Origin: Unio delphinus
Taxonomy: Eukaryota > Mollusca > Bivalvia > Unionida > Unionidae
Reading direction: 5' to 3'
DNA length: 64,000 nucleotides
Assembly (NCBI GenBank): GCA_029339505.1
Contig: JAQISU010000096.1
Coordinates: forward strand, 6,185,501-6,249,500
Part shown: piece by piece, positions 63,900 through 64,000 of the stretch
How the letters are laid out: every line of letters starts with the position of its first letter
Position numbering within the stretch: position 1 is the stretch's first letter
Notes under the pieces: model-generated
What the model saw: only the letters and a program-made list of their open reading frames with translations
Database searches by the model: none
Told to the model about the DNA's origin: nothing
Made by a program: the position numbers and the translations under genes

Positions 63900-64000
63900 C
63901 TGCAAATAAAAATAAAACAGGAAAGCAGACATTATGATTGTTTCCCCTACCATGTTCTTCTTTAACCAACCGTATATACTCATACGTTTGTCTAACCCAA

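Overview
This is a eukaryotic, intron-rich, AT-rich window. It probably comes from an invertebrate genome, and a mollusc or other lophotrochozoan is my guess from the gene's sequence and the repeat landscape; nothing here fixes the species. Almost the whole window is one host gene on the minus strand, the spliceosomal intron-binding RNA helicase Aquarius (AQR/IBP160). I could place 21 exons between 63899 and 3518. All have GT-AG boundaries and matching phases, and together they give an uninterrupted reading frame of 848 codons (2544 nt). This starts inside the N-terminal helical-repeat region and ends just past the RecA1 Walker A exon. The first exon(s) lie beyond the right edge and the C-terminal exons (rest of RecA1, RecA2) beyond the left edge.

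The introns are filled by mobile DNA and tandem repeats. From left to right: the 5' end of a DIRS-type retrotransposon (1-825); an eroded Tigger/pogo-like relic (about 1074-3055) lying inside a family of decayed copies of an AQR exon tail; a better-preserved, internally deleted Tigger copy with TA target sites (7034-8788), flanked by a 140-bp inverted duplication; a near-complete DIRS element (10911-17850) with inverted terminal repeats, an internal complementary region and broken gag, RT/RNase H and tyrosine recombinase frames, itself carrying a solo LTR (13227-14093) and a hAT MITE (15989-16137); several microsatellites and minisatellites (19-25 kb); a long-TIR MITE (30565-31010); a LINE 3' end (31840-32027); large minisatellites at 33.3-34.4, 39.6-41.3, 41.8-42.2 and 45.7-46.15 kb; two more decayed DIRS copies (44.4-47.5 and 49.25-51.5 kb); a 48-bp minisatellite that multiplies an AQR splice acceptor (55.65-56.05 kb); and an intact hAT (ZBED-like) transposon with a perfect 8-bp target duplication (58572-62389), whose 652-residue transposase is encoded in three exons on the plus strand, antisense to AQR.

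Two tRNA-derived SINE families are scattered throughout, several with clear target-site duplications. The most unusual theme is that tandem repeats in the AQR introns repeatedly start from exon ends. At three separate exons the coding tail or head, with its splice site, has been duplicated into the neighbouring intron, giving arrays of decoy donors or acceptors inside a gene whose own product binds introns in the spliceosome.

No RNA genes (other than tRNA-like SINE heads), CRISPR arrays or bacterial features were seen.
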